Shown here in pieces: positions 1 through 7,671 of a stretch of 64,000 nucleotides of DNA. The first letter of the stretch is position 1, and every line of letters starts with the position of its first letter. The notes under the pieces are model-generated. The model searched no databases, was not told the DNA's origin, and saw only the letters and a list, made by a program, of their open reading frames with translations. The position numbers and the translations under genes were made by a program. This stretch comes from Bacillus pseudomycoides DSM 12442 (GTDB lineage Bacteria; Bacillota; Bacilli; Bacillales; Bacillaceae_G), in assembly GCF_000161455.1 (NCBI RefSeq), contig NZ_CM000745.1:3396476-3460475 (forward strand), given 5' to 3'.

Positions 1-177
1 TTTTTTATGTTATTTCTTTGTAATATTCCAACATATATAAACAGTAGTTTATTTCTCTATCCCCTTTAAAATCACAGTATTTTGTCGAATTTTGTTATAC
101 AATGAAATATAAAGGATGTATTTTTGTTACAATTATGATACAATAGTAACAAATAGATAACAAGAGAGGGATTTTCA

Positions 178-396
178 TTGAATTCATATGGAAGCTTTAT
201 TGCATTTTTAAGCTATGCCGTAACTGTACTGCTTCTATACTTTATTGGAGATGCCACAAATATTACAATGCTACAATTCCCAAAAGAAAAAGCACTCCAG
301 CTAGAAGAAGGATTACATATCTCACAGTCTATCGTACCATTACTGTTGGCTCTTCCCGTATATGCAATCGTTTTATATAAAAGTAAAAAAGTGTAA
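178..396 (+). CDS. Small two-helix membrane protein, unknown function
   Basis: A 72-residue protein starting at TTG, preceded by a purine-rich site (AGAGAGGG) seven bases upstream. Two hydrophobic stretches, about residues 6-24 and 50-66, are separated by a short charged loop (KEKALQLEEG), and the C-terminus is Lys-rich. This predicts a small integral membrane protein with both ends on the same side. I do not recognise the family. It stands alone and is followed directly by its own terminator. The good ribosome site and the terminator are the main arguments that it is a real gene. Confidence 0.6.
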   Translation: MNSYGSFIAFLSYAVTVLLLYFIGDATNITMLQFPKEKALQLEEGLHISQSIVPLLLALPVYAIVLYKSKKV

Positions 397-430
397 AGGA
401 TACCTCGTTATAAATAAAGGTATCCTTTTC
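396..430 (+). terminator. Rho-independent terminator after the small membrane protein
   Basis: The stem AAGGATACC (396-404) pairs perfectly with GGTATCCTT (419-427) and is followed by a short T run. It begins within the stop codon of the preceding gene. Confidence 0.75.
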
Positions 431-434
431 TATG

Positions 435-535
435 TATCCAGTTATGCGTGGATAGTAAGACTCACCTAAAGATTTTTATTGATTCAAAGATGATCATAAC
501 CAGTGGGGGTCTTACTGCCCTCAAATAGCGGGATA
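435..535. repeat. Imperfect palindromic intergenic repeat (bcr-like)
   Basis: The left arm at 435-466 (core TATCCAGTTATGCGTGG, then AGTAAGACTCACC) is an imperfect inverted copy of the right arm at 505-535 (reverse complement begins TATCCCGCTATTTGAGGG, then CAGTAAGACCCC). The left arm also resembles the start of the element at 13351 (TATCCCGTTATTCGCG, then AGTAAGATCTCACC), so the window contains two related copies. Palindromic non-coding repeats (bcr elements) are known to be dispersed in B. cereus group chromosomes. Assignment to that family is from memory of the motif, not from a search. The remaining intergenic sequence from 536 to about 700 shows no gene. Confidence 0.6.
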
Positions 536-734
536 AATAAGGAAAAACTACCCGTGAATTTCAGATCCTTGAATAAAGAAAAAAAAACAATAATAAAAGT
601 TTCGACCTCCCTCCCCCTGTCATTTATCCTTATCCAAATACCATTAAGTAACAAATACCCCTCTAGTTATTTAAAATAAGAAAATATCCCAGTAAAAATT
701 CCACGTTCGGTCCAATCACCACATATACAACTTA

Positions 735-743
735 CATACATTA
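735..743 (+). promoter_or_regulatory. Candidate sigma-K/sigma-E -10 element
   Basis: CATACATTA fits the sigma-K -10 pattern CATAnnnTA exactly and also fits sigma-E (CATACAnT). An AC dinucleotide about 15 bases upstream could serve as a sigma-K -35. It lies 27 bases before the likely ATG of the next gene, which fits a mother-cell, spore-surface protein. Confidence 0.4.
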
Positions 744-769
744 TAAGTGTGAAGGGGGTGATGAGAATT

Positions 770-1159
770 ATGTTTGGATCTTTTGGATGTCGTGAAGATT
801 TTAGAGAATGTCATCGTGGTCATTGCTGTGATCGTGATCGTGATCGTGATCGTGATCGTGAAAGAGAAAGAGAAAGAGAAAGAGAAAGAGAAAAAGAAAA
901 AGAAAAAGAAAGACACCATGTATGTAATGTCCTTAGACACATTGCAATCGGAACAGAAATTTCTCTTTTAACTATTAAAGGTAACGTTACTTTCAGAAAT
1001 GTTATTTTTGAAGGGTTTTCTAACGGCGTTGCTCTTTTCTCCGCTTTAAATACGGGAGATGACAAAGATAATAAAGATGATAAAAATAACATGAACACAA
1101 GTAAATTCACAGGTATTTTACGTGTTTGCCCAGAGGATATCATAGCAATCGCTATCTAA
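770..1159 (+). CDS. Spore-surface-like protein with DR/ER/EK repeat tract
   Basis: A 129-residue protein. ATG at 770 is chosen because the AAGGGGGTG ribosome site (752-760) lies nine bases before it; in-frame GTG 749 and ATG 761 overlap that site. The N-terminus is Cys-rich (FGCRED, ECHRGHCC). Residues 21-48 form a highly charged tract of five Asp-Arg, five Glu-Arg, three Glu-Lys and one Glu-Arg dipeptides, encoded by hexanucleotide repeats. The C-terminal 80 residues look folded (HHVCNVLRHIAIGTEISLL, then GILRVCPEDIIAIAI) with an Asp/Lys/Asn-rich loop. The Cys-rich start and the candidate sigma-K/E -10 suggest a coat or exosporium protein; this is inference. No named family is recognised. 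It converges on ptsI. Confidence 0.7.
   Translation: MFGSFGCREDFRECHRGHCCDRDRDRDRDREREREREREREKEKEKERHHVCNVLRHIAIGTEISLLTIKGNVTFRNVIFEGFSNGVALFSALNTGDDKDNKDDKNNMNTSKFTGILRVCPEDIIAIAI
830..913 (+). repeat. In-frame hexanucleotide microsatellite (14 units)
   Basis: Five GATCGT units (830-859), five GAAAGA units (860-889), three GAAAAA units (890-907) and a final GAAAGA (908-913). Because units are six bases long, gain or loss changes protein length without shifting frame. Confidence 0.95.
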
Positions 1160-1210
1160 TTCTGCTTCGTATCCTCAAAATCATAAAAATCAAATCTAAA
1201 TTTAGTATAT

Positions 1211-1250
1211 AAAAAACCTGAGACCGATTTCAATCGGCTCAGGTTTTCTT
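1211..1250. terminator. Bidirectional terminator between the spore-like gene and ptsI
   Basis: A near-perfect stem, ACCTGAGACCGATT against AATCGGCTCAGGT, is flanked by A runs on the left and T runs on the right. It can therefore terminate transcription from both convergent genes. Confidence 0.85.
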
Positions 1251-1256
1251 TTATTA

Positions 1257-2969
1257 TTAGATGCTTTTAACTAATTCAACAACTTCTTCAGCAGTTGACA
1301 TTGTTAATGCTTTTTGTGCTAACTCTTCCATTTGTGCTTTTGACAACTTGCTTAGTTGTGTTCTTGCAGGAAGGATAGATGTTGCACTCATACTGAATTC
1401 ATCTAATCCTAATCCAAGTAGTAACGGGATTGCAAGTGAATCTCCTGCCATCTCACCACACATACCAGCCCATTTTCCTTCTTTATGAGCAGCATCGATA
1501 ACCATTTTTACAAGGCGTAAAATAGATGGATTATACGGTTGGTATAAGTAAGATACACGTTCATTCATACGGTCTGCAGCCATTGTGTATTGGATTAGGT
1601 CGTTTGTTCCGATAGAGAAGAAATCAACTTCTTTTGCAAACTGATCTGCTAATACTGCAGAAGCGGGAATTTCTACCATCATACCTACCTCAATAGCATC
1701 AGAAACAGTTGTACCAGCTTGAACAAGTCTTTCTTTCTCTTCTAATAAAATTGCTTTTGCTTGACGGAATTCATCAAGAGTTGCAATCATTGGGAACATA
1801 ATTTTTAAATTACCATATACGCTTGCACGAAGCAATGCACGAAGTTGTGTACGGAACACATCTTGTTCTTCAAGGCATAAGCGAATCGCACGGTAACCTA
1901 AGAATGGGTTCATTTCTTTTGGTAAATGTAAGTATGGAAGCTCTTTATCTCCACCGATGTCAAGTGTACGAACAACAACTGGTTGATCTGCTTTTACACC
2001 TTCAAGAACTGCTTTATATGCTTCGAACTGCTCTTCTTCTGTTGGAAGATTGTCACGACCCATATATAAGAATTCTGTACGGTATAAACCAACGCCTTCT
2101 CCACCATTGTCGATGATACCTTGTACATCATTTGGTGTTCCGATGTTTGCAACAAGCTCAACATGATGCCCATCACTTGTTACAGTTGCTTGATCTTTTA
2201 ATTTCGCCCATTCAACTTTTTGTTCTTCGAATTTTGCTTTCTTTTCTTCGAAAGTACGAAGCGTTTCTTCAGATGGGTTTACAATTACTTCTCCATCTAG
2301 ACCGTCGATAATTACGATATCGCCGTTTTGGATTTTCTCCATAACAACTTTCGTACCAACAACAGCTGGAATTTCCATAGAACGAGCCATAATTGCAGAG
2401 TGAGATGTACGTCCACCAATATCAGTCGTGAAACCTTTTGCATAGTTACGGTTTAATTGTGCTGTATCAGATGGTGTTAAATCTTCAGCAATAATAATTA
2501 CTTCTTCAGAAATCGTACTTGGATTTGAGAAGTTAATTCCTAGTAAATGTGCAAGAACGCGTTTTGTTACGTCGCGAATATCCGCTGCACGCTCTTTCAT
2601 ATATTCATTATCCATGTTTTCAAACATAGTAATGAACATTGTTGCAACTTCGTCCATTGCAAATTCAGCATTTACTTTTTCATTATTTACTTTATCTTTT
2701 ACTGGATTTACTAGTTCTGGATCATTCAATACTAGTAAATGTGCTTCAAAGATAGCAGCTTTATCAGCACCAAGCTCAGCAAAAGCATGGTCTTTAATTG
2801 CTTCTAGTTCAGATTTTGCTTTCTCAAGCGCAGCGTCTAAGCGTACAATTTCTGCAGCTTCGTTCGTAATCGTTTTCTTTTCAATGTTAAATTCAGGATT
2901 CTCAAGTCTGAAAGCCTTCGCAATAGCAATCCCACTTGATGCAGCGATCCCTTGAATGTTAAGAGTCAT
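1257..2969 (-). CDS. ptsI: PTS enzyme I (phosphoenolpyruvate-protein phosphotransferase)
   Basis: A 570-residue cytosolic enzyme, the usual length for the family. It autophosphorylates from phosphoenolpyruvate and passes the phosphate to HPr, energising all PTS sugar uptake. The swivelling phospho-His domain shows the active site GGRTSHSA with His at about residue 190. The C-terminal PEP-binding barrel contains GVGLYRTEFL, FSIGTNDL and the catalytic-Cys region GMCGEMAG. Its ATG overlaps the ptsH stop by one base (TAATG), so the two are translationally coupled and cotranscribed from the promoter at 3297-3325. Confidence 0.98.
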   Translation of the reverse strand: MTLNIQGIAASSGIAIAKAFRLENPEFNIEKKTITNEAAEIVRLDAALEKAKSELEAIKDHAFAELGADKAAIFEAHLLVLNDPELVNPVKDKVNNEKVNAEFAMDEVATMFITMFENMDNEYMKERAADIRDVTKRVLAHLLGINFSNPSTISEEVIIIAEDLTPSDTAQLNRNYAKGFTTDIGGRTSHSAIMARSMEIPAVVGTKVVMEKIQNGDIVIIDGLDGEVIVNPSEETLRTFEEKKAKFEEQKVEWAKLKDQATVTSDGHHVELVANIGTPNDVQGIIDNGGEGVGLYRTEFLYMGRDNLPTEEEQFEAYKAVLEGVKADQPVVVRTLDIGGDKELPYLHLPKEMNPFLGYRAIRLCLEEQDVFRTQLRALLRASVYGNLKIMFPMIATLDEFRQAKAILLEEKERLVQAGTTVSDAIEVGMMVEIPASAVLADQFAKEVDFFSIGTNDLIQYTMAADRMNERVSYLYQPYNPSILRLVKMVIDAAHKEGKWAGMCGEMAGDSLAIPLLLGLGLDEFSMSATSILPARTQLSKLSKAQMEELAQKALTMSTAEEVVELVKSI

Positions 2970-3232
2970 TATTCTCCTAATCCTTCGTTTTTCATAGTTT
3001 CTTCGATAGCTGCTAGTGCTTGAGCTGCATCATCACCATTTGCAGTGATTTTAATTTCTGCGCCTTGTTGAATACCTAAAGACATAACACCCATGATTGA
3101 TTTTAAGTTAACGTTTTTACCGTTATACTCTAAGTTAATATCAGCACCGAATTTGCTTGCAGTGTTTACAAGTAGAGTTGCTGGACGAGCATGAATCCCT
3201 GAGTCGCTAGTTACTTTAAAGATTTTTTCCAT
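2969..3232 (-). CDS. ptsH: Phosphocarrier protein HPr
   Basis: An 87-residue HPr. Enzyme I phosphorylates His14 in SGIHARPAT (counting the initiator Met; His15 in the classical numbering) and HPr passes the phosphate to the EIIA domains, including that of PtsG. The regulatory serine of Gram-positive HPr is present in NLKSIMGVMS (Ser45 here). In this phylum HPr kinase phosphorylates that serine, making HPr a CcpA corepressor for catabolite repression. It lies between ptsG and ptsI, has its own promoter, and ends in the shared TAATG with ptsI. Confidence 0.98.
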   Translation of the reverse strand: MEKIFKVTSDSGIHARPATLLVNTASKFGADINLEYNGKNVNLKSIMGVMSLGIQQGAEIKITANGDDAAQALAAIEETMKNEGLGE

Positions 3233-3296
3233 AATAATCTATCTCCTTTAAATACAGTATTTTTTCGGTTGTATAGACGTGAGTACTACATCATCT

Positions 3297-3325
3297 ATTG
3301 TATATAATAGGCGATGTTCGGTCAA
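3297..3325 (-). promoter_or_regulatory. Candidate sigma-A promoter of ptsHI
   Basis: On the minus strand, TTGACC (3320-3325) and TACAAT (3297-3302) are separated by exactly 17 bases, about 65 bases upstream of ptsH. An inverted repeat, GGCGATGT/ACATCGCC (about 3309-3335), overlaps the -35. This would let ptsHI be expressed without glucose induction of ptsG. Confidence 0.65.
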
Positions 3326-3367
3326 CCACATCGCCCATTATAATTATAGACATTTTGCGTCAATTTC

Positions 3368-5428
3368 TTACTGAATGTCAATAATATCGGCTTCGCCTTT
3401 CTTGACATTGCCTTCTTTTTTCAATTCAACTTGTTGTCCTTGCCCTAAATTCGTAAAAATAATTGGTGTAATAATAGATGGTGCATTTTCTTTTACAAAT
3501 GCGATATCTACTTTCAATAATGGTTGTCCTTGTTTCACTTTATCACCTTGCGTGACAAGTGCTTCAAAACCTTCACCATTTAATTTTACAGTATCAATAC
3601 CGAAGTGAATTAAAATTTCTTTTCCACCTTCAGATTGAATACCAATTGCATGTTTTGTTGGGAAGACATTGACAATCTCACCGTCAACTGGAGAAACGAC
3701 TGTTCCTTCTGCTGGCTCAATTGCGAATCCATCCCCCATCATTTTCCCTGAAAATACTTGATCAGGAACTTCTGTAATCGGTAGAATTTTACCTTCAATC
3801 GGAGATACAATTGTTTCATTTGTATCCGCTTTTTGTACAGTTTCTTCTACTTTTACAGGTTTTTCTTTTTCAACATGAGGTGTACGACCCGACATAATAT
3901 CATGAATTTGTGATTTTAATGTGTCAGATTTTGGTCCAAAAATAGCTTGAATGTTATTTCCTACTTCAAGCACTCCCGCTGCCCCAAGTTCTTTCAAACG
4001 ATCTTTGTTTACATTTTTTTGTTCGTTAACTTGAACACGTAAACGTGTAATACAAGCATCTAAAGAAGCAATATTCTCTTTACCACCAAGCGCTACTAAT
4101 ACTTCACGTGGAAGTTCACCTGCTTCTGTTTTCCCTGCGCCATCAGTATCTGTTGTTACTTCACGACCAGGTGTTTTTAGATCCCATTTGCGGATTGCAA
4201 AGCGGAATCCGAAGTAGTAAATTACTGCAAGTGCAAGACCAACAACAATTACCCACCACCATGCTGTACGGCCTGGTAAGACACCAAATAGCATAAAGTC
4301 AATTAAACCACCAGAGAATGTCATCCCAATTTTAACACCTAAAATGTGCATTGTCATAAACGATAAACCAGCAAATATAGCATGTATTCCGAACAATACT
4401 GGTGCTACGAATAAGAATGAAAATTCAAGTGGTTCTGTAATACCTGTTAGGAAAGATGTTAACGCAGCAGATCCTAAAATACCAGCTGCTAATTTTTTAT
4501 TTTCTGGACGTGCTTCATGATACATTGCTAAAGCTGCTGCTGGAAGACCGAACATCATGAACGGATATTTACCTGTTGTAAATGTACCAGCTGTTAACTC
4601 AACACCATCTTTTAATTGTGCCATAAAGATCTTTTGGTCACCGTGTATAATGTCACCCGCCGCACTTGTATATTGACCAAACTCAAACCAGAATGGTGCA
4701 TAGAAAATATGATGTAATCCAAATGGAATTAAAGAACGCTCAATTAAACCAAACACAAATGCCGCTAACGTTTTATTCGCATCGATCATTTGATGTGAGA
4801 ATGCATTCAAACCGCCTTGAATTGTCGGCCAAATAAAGCACATTACAATCCCTAAAAGTAAAGAGAATGTTGCTGTTGCGATCGGTACGAAACGCTTACC
4901 TGCAAAGAATCCTAAGTATGATGGTAATTCAATATTGAAGTATTTATTATAGCAATATGCTGCTAATATCCCGACAAGAATACCCCCAAACACTCCCGTT
5001 TGAAGTGTCGGAATACCTAATACATTTGCATACGCTTGATCTGTAAAACCAGTTTTAACTGGAACTTTGTCACTTACAATTGTAACAAATTTTTCTACTC
5101 CTAAGAATACGCTCATCGTTTTGTTCATAATTAAGTATCCAACGAAGGCTGCTAACCCAGCTACTCCGTCTCCACCTGCTAATCCGATGGCAACCCCTAC
5201 TGCGAATAATAATGCAAGGTTTGCGAAAATAATATCACCAGATTGTTCCATAATTTTTGCAACTAGAACAAACCAATCTGCCTTTAAAGCAGGAACTAGA
5301 TTTGTTAACTGTGGATTTTGAAATGCATTACCAAATCCAAGTAAAATACCTGCAGCCGGTAAAATTGCTACTGGAAGCATAAGCGCTTTTCCGACTTTTT
5401 GAAGAACACCAAAGATATTCTTAAACAT
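3368..5428 (-). CDS. ptsG: PTS glucose transporter, EIICBA
   Basis: A 686-residue membrane transporter that imports glucose and phosphorylates it to glucose-6-phosphate. The ATG at 5428 (MFKNIFGVLQ) is preferred over the upstream in-frame ATG at 5476, because AGAGGAAGG lies six bases before it and the upstream start would fall inside the terminator. Domain order is EIIC (residues about 1-400, many membrane helices), EIIB (phospho-Cys in DACITRLRV) and EIIA (phospho-His in LIHFGIDTV). It sits downstream of glcT and upstream of ptsHI. Expression should be gated by the RAT/terminator switch in its leader. Confidence 0.97.
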   Translation of the reverse strand: MFKNIFGVLQKVGKALMLPVAILPAAGILLGFGNAFQNPQLTNLVPALKADWFVLVAKIMEQSGDIIFANLALLFAVGVAIGLAGGDGVAGLAAFVGYLIMNKTMSVFLGVEKFVTIVSDKVPVKTGFTDQAYANVLGIPTLQTGVFGGILVGILAAYCYNKYFNIELPSYLGFFAGKRFVPIATATFSLLLGIVMCFIWPTIQGGLNAFSHQMIDANKTLAAFVFGLIERSLIPFGLHHIFYAPFWFEFGQYTSAAGDIIHGDQKIFMAQLKDGVELTAGTFTTGKYPFMMFGLPAAALAMYHEARPENKKLAAGILGSAALTSFLTGITEPLEFSFLFVAPVLFGIHAIFAGLSFMTMHILGVKIGMTFSGGLIDFMLFGVLPGRTAWWWVIVVGLALAVIYYFGFRFAIRKWDLKTPGREVTTDTDGAGKTEAGELPREVLVALGGKENIASLDACITRLRVQVNEQKNVNKDRLKELGAAGVLEVGNNIQAIFGPKSDTLKSQIHDIMSGRTPHVEKEKPVKVEETVQKADTNETIVSPIEGKILPITEVPDQVFSGKMMGDGFAIEPAEGTVVSPVDGEIVNVFPTKHAIGIQSEGGKEILIHFGIDTVKLNGEGFEALVTQGDKVKQGQPLLKVDIAFVKENAPSIITPIIFTNLGQGQQVELKKEGNVKKGEADIIDIQ

Positions 5429-5474
5429 GAAAACCCTTCCTCTCTTATCTATATTGTGCTTTTCGACAAACGCC

Positions 5475-5595
5475 AAAAAGGCATGAGGAAAAAAAGATAG
5501 AACGATAGCTATACAAAGGGTAGTATGTCCCTTTCTCTAGCTTACATTCCTGACTTTTCTCCACTCATGCCTGATCGAATCAGTAACACGTGTCA
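5475..5595 (-). promoter_or_regulatory. RAT antiterminator site overlapping a branched terminator in the ptsG leader
   Basis: On the minus strand the RAT-like sequence (5595-5564; key parts GTGTTACTGATTCGATCAGG and CATGAG) overlaps the 5' half of a terminator. AGGCATGAG at 5572-5564 pairs perfectly with CTCATGCCT at 5487-5479, which is followed by TTTT. The loop of about 75 bases folds further (AGCTA/TAGCT and AAAGGG/CCCTTT), giving a branched terminator. GlcT-type proteins bind such RAT hairpins and prevent the terminator from forming. Confidence 0.85.
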
Positions 5596-5691
5596 AAAAT
5601 AGGTTTACGTATAAGTTCACTACTTTAGAGCAAACGTTTTCGTTGTTTGCCTTAACTTGTTTGTCGAATTTTGTATAACTTTGCATGACTT

Positions 5692-5720
5692 ATTATACAA
5701 AACAATTGTAAGCGATTCAA
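5692..5720 (-). promoter_or_regulatory. Candidate ptsG promoter
   Basis: TTGAAT (5715-5720) and a perfect TATAAT (5692-5697) on the minus strand are separated by 17 bases, upstream of the RAT and downstream of glcT. Confidence 0.6.
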
Positions 5721-5727
5721 TCATTTT

Positions 5728-5741
5728 TTTTAACGTTTTCA
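5728..5741 (-). promoter_or_regulatory. Possible cre (CcpA) site upstream of the ptsG promoter
   Basis: TGAAAACGTTAAAA matches the cre consensus TGWAANCGNTNWCA at all but one fixed position. It lies just upstream of the ptsG promoter, where CcpA could act as an activator. The match is to consensus only, and such matches are common in AT-rich DNA. Confidence 0.3.
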
Positions 5742-5764
5742 TTTTAGACAAAAATATATGTCTT

Positions 5765-6613
5765 TTACACATGTTCTGCTTTTACTAATCTTTGCAAATG
5801 CATCGTTAAATAAATACTCTCCGCTTCATATACAGGGAGCTGTAATTCTTTCTGCATCACCTTCACAAGCTTCCAAGCTAGATTATAACAAACTGGATAC
5901 TCTGCTTTTAATAACTCAGCAAACCCTTGTGCTTCTTCTACCTTCTCTCCCTTTTTCACTCGTTCAATTGCATATTGTAAATGACGAATAAGGCGTAAAT
6001 AATGAATACTTTCTGGATCTAATGTAAGGTGTAGATTTGTTTCAATTAATGAAACAAGCTTTGCAATAAGACGGGAGTTTTGATTAACAGCAGATACATC
6101 AGAATTTGTGAGTGAACTATAAATATGAAGTGCAATAAAGCCAATTTCCCCTTCTGGCAATGTAATTTGCAAACGGGAATTTAAAAGTTGTACAACTCCT
6201 TCAGCAATTTTGTACTCTTCTGGATACAGCATTTTTGTTTCAACTAAAAAAGGATTATCTATTGTAAAGCCCTGTTTCAGTCTTTTAATTGCAAAAGAAA
6301 TATGATCGGTTAAGGCAATATGAATATGCTCGTTTAATGGTGACTGCGCCTTTTCTTGAATATACATCATAATATCGTTCATCAGTTCAATTAACTTTTC
6401 GCTCACATGTGGCACTAAAAGCTTATATTGTTCACGGTCACGTTCATTTTTTAAAACAAACATTTTTTCAATTTGCTCCGCCTTTAATACATCTTTCGTT
6501 TTCTTTCCAAATCCAATTCCCTTGCCAATCACTACTACTTCCTCGTGTTCCTGATGACTCGCAATGATTACATTATTATTTAAAACTTTTTTAATTTCTA
6601 GATAACTATTCAT
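5765..6613 (-). CDS. glcT: Transcription antiterminator GlcT (BglG/SacY family)
   Basis: A 282-residue RNA-binding antiterminator. The N-terminal ~60 residues form the co-antiterminator domain (KKVLNNNVIIA, GKGIGFGKK). Two PTS regulatory domains follow (about 65-170 and 171-282) with conserved histidines such as LTDHISFAI, EIGFIALHIY and YLTMHLQRL, which PTS proteins phosphorylate. Without glucose, PtsG-dependent phosphorylation inactivates GlcT; with glucose it binds the RAT ahead of ptsG. Its position directly upstream of ptsG and the RAT fixes the identity. A weak promoter (TTGACG, 18 bases, TAACAT) lies at 6649-6678. Confidence 0.95.
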   Translation of the reverse strand: MNSYLEIKKVLNNNVIIASHQEHEEVVVIGKGIGFGKKTKDVLKAEQIEKMFVLKNERDREQYKLLVPHVSEKLIELMNDIMMYIQEKAQSPLNEHIHIALTDHISFAIKRLKQGFTIDNPFLVETKMLYPEEYKIAEGVVQLLNSRLQITLPEGEIGFIALHIYSSLTNSDVSAVNQNSRLIAKLVSLIETNLHLTLDPESIHYLRLIRHLQYAIERVKKGEKVEEAQGFAELLKAEYPVCYNLAWKLVKVMQKELQLPVYEAESIYLTMHLQRLVKAEHV

Positions 6614-6714
6614 ATAACACCACCCTCGTACTTAAATAGCCTACTTTTATGTTACAGAACATCCTTCTTTTTCGTCAATGCAAAACATCTACCATTTTAG
6701 AAAAATTCATTTTT

Positions 6715-6743
6715 TAGACATGATTGCACGAGATGCGTATAAT
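6715..6743 (+). promoter_or_regulatory. Candidate sigma-A promoter of the Cof-type phosphatase
   Basis: TAGACA (6715-6720), a 17-base spacer and a perfect TATAAT (6738-6743), about 35 bases before the ATG and divergent from glcT. Confidence 0.65.
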
Positions 6744-6778
6744 GTAAGAGCAAATGTACATAGAAAGGAGAATGCAAC

Positions 6779-7597
6779 ATGATTAAAATGTTTGTAAGCG
6801 ATATTGACGGCACAATGATGCAACATGGCGGCATGATTGATGAGCAAGATGTTACAGCTCTTCGCAATCTTGCAGAACAAAATGTGATTCTTTGTTTCGC
6901 CTCCGGTAGGCTTGATAATGAAATCGCTGGTTTAATGAAAGAGGTTGGTACCACCTTCCATCGCATTAGCGTAAATGGTGTATTCGTATATACCCATGAG
7001 AATAAACAATTATTGTCTGCAACATTTGATTCGAGCATTTTGCCAGATTTGTTAGCGATGACGAAAGAAGAACCGTATTTTCGTTATGTAAGTGATGAAT
7101 ATAATTATTACATTGAGGAAAAAACACCATTTATTCATGAACTTGAGAAACAAGTTACAATGACTTCTGTTGAAGAACCAAACTTATTACAAAAAATTGA
7201 TGATACAATTTTTCCTAATAAAATTTCTGTTGGAGGCACAAAAGAAGACTTACAAGTACTTCAGAAAAAAATCAATGAGAAATTTAGCGGCAAAGTCAGT
7301 ACCTTTATCTCCGCTGAACAATGCTTAGATGTCATGCCACCAAATATTAGCAAAGGATCAGCAATCTCTATTTTATTACAAGAGTTCCAAATAGAACCTG
7401 AAGAAATTGCTTGTATCGGTGATTCTTACAATGATATTCCTATGTTCAATTTAACATCTCATAGCTTTGCCATGTCACAAGCTGACGATGCAGTGAAAGA
7501 ACATGCACATTATGTCGTAGACTCTGTAAAAGACGCTGTAGAACACGTGGTAACTTACAACTCAAAACAAAACAAAAATACGACTCATTCCCTGTAA
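6779..7597 (+). CDS. Cof-type HAD hydrolase (sugar-phosphate-like phosphatase)
   Basis: A 272-residue cytosolic HAD phosphatase of the Cof/YidA class. The nucleophile motif is VSDIDGT (Asp8, Asp10). The large C2 cap occupies the middle, and the C-terminal metal-binding motif is IGDSYNDIPMF. Members dephosphorylate sugar phosphates, flavin or pyridoxal phosphates; the substrate cannot be read from the sequence. It lies between glucose-PTS and amino-sugar genes, so a role in clearing sugar phosphates is plausible but only inferred. A paralog of the same class lies at 16756-17541. The AAAGGAG ribosome site supports the ATG, and the coding end lies inside a bidirectional terminator. Confidence 0.9.
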   Translation: MIKMFVSDIDGTMMQHGGMIDEQDVTALRNLAEQNVILCFASGRLDNEIAGLMKEVGTTFHRISVNGVFVYTHENKQLLSATFDSSILPDLLAMTKEEPYFRYVSDEYNYYIEEKTPFIHELEKQVTMTSVEEPNLLQKIDDTIFPNKISVGGTKEDLQVLQKKINEKFSGKVSTFISAEQCLDVMPPNISKGSAISILLQEFQIEPEEIACIGDSYNDIPMFNLTSHSFAMSQADDAVKEHAHYVVDSVKDAVEHVVTYNSKQNKNTTHSL

Positions 7598-7616
7598 GGA
7601 TGAGTCGTATTTTTGT
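7573..7616. terminator. Bidirectional terminator between the Cof phosphatase and nagR
   Basis: AAAAATACGACTCAT (7575-7589) pairs perfectly with ATGAGTCGTATTTTT (7600-7614). The left arm lies inside the last codons of the phosphatase gene. Confidence 0.9.
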
Positions 7617-7671
7617 TTCTCTACATACCCAATGAATTGAAAGTTTAATGTATTTCACAAAATAAAATACA

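Noticed and set aside
820..1143. Minus-strand frame with Ser/Phe/Leu and Ser/Arg repeats
   Set aside because: It is the reverse reading of the hexanucleotide microsatellite and the spore-like gene, with no ribosome site.
5429..5476. Longer ptsG start at 5476
   Set aside because: It would place the start inside the RAT/terminator stem, while ATG 5428 has AGAGGAAGG at correct spacing.
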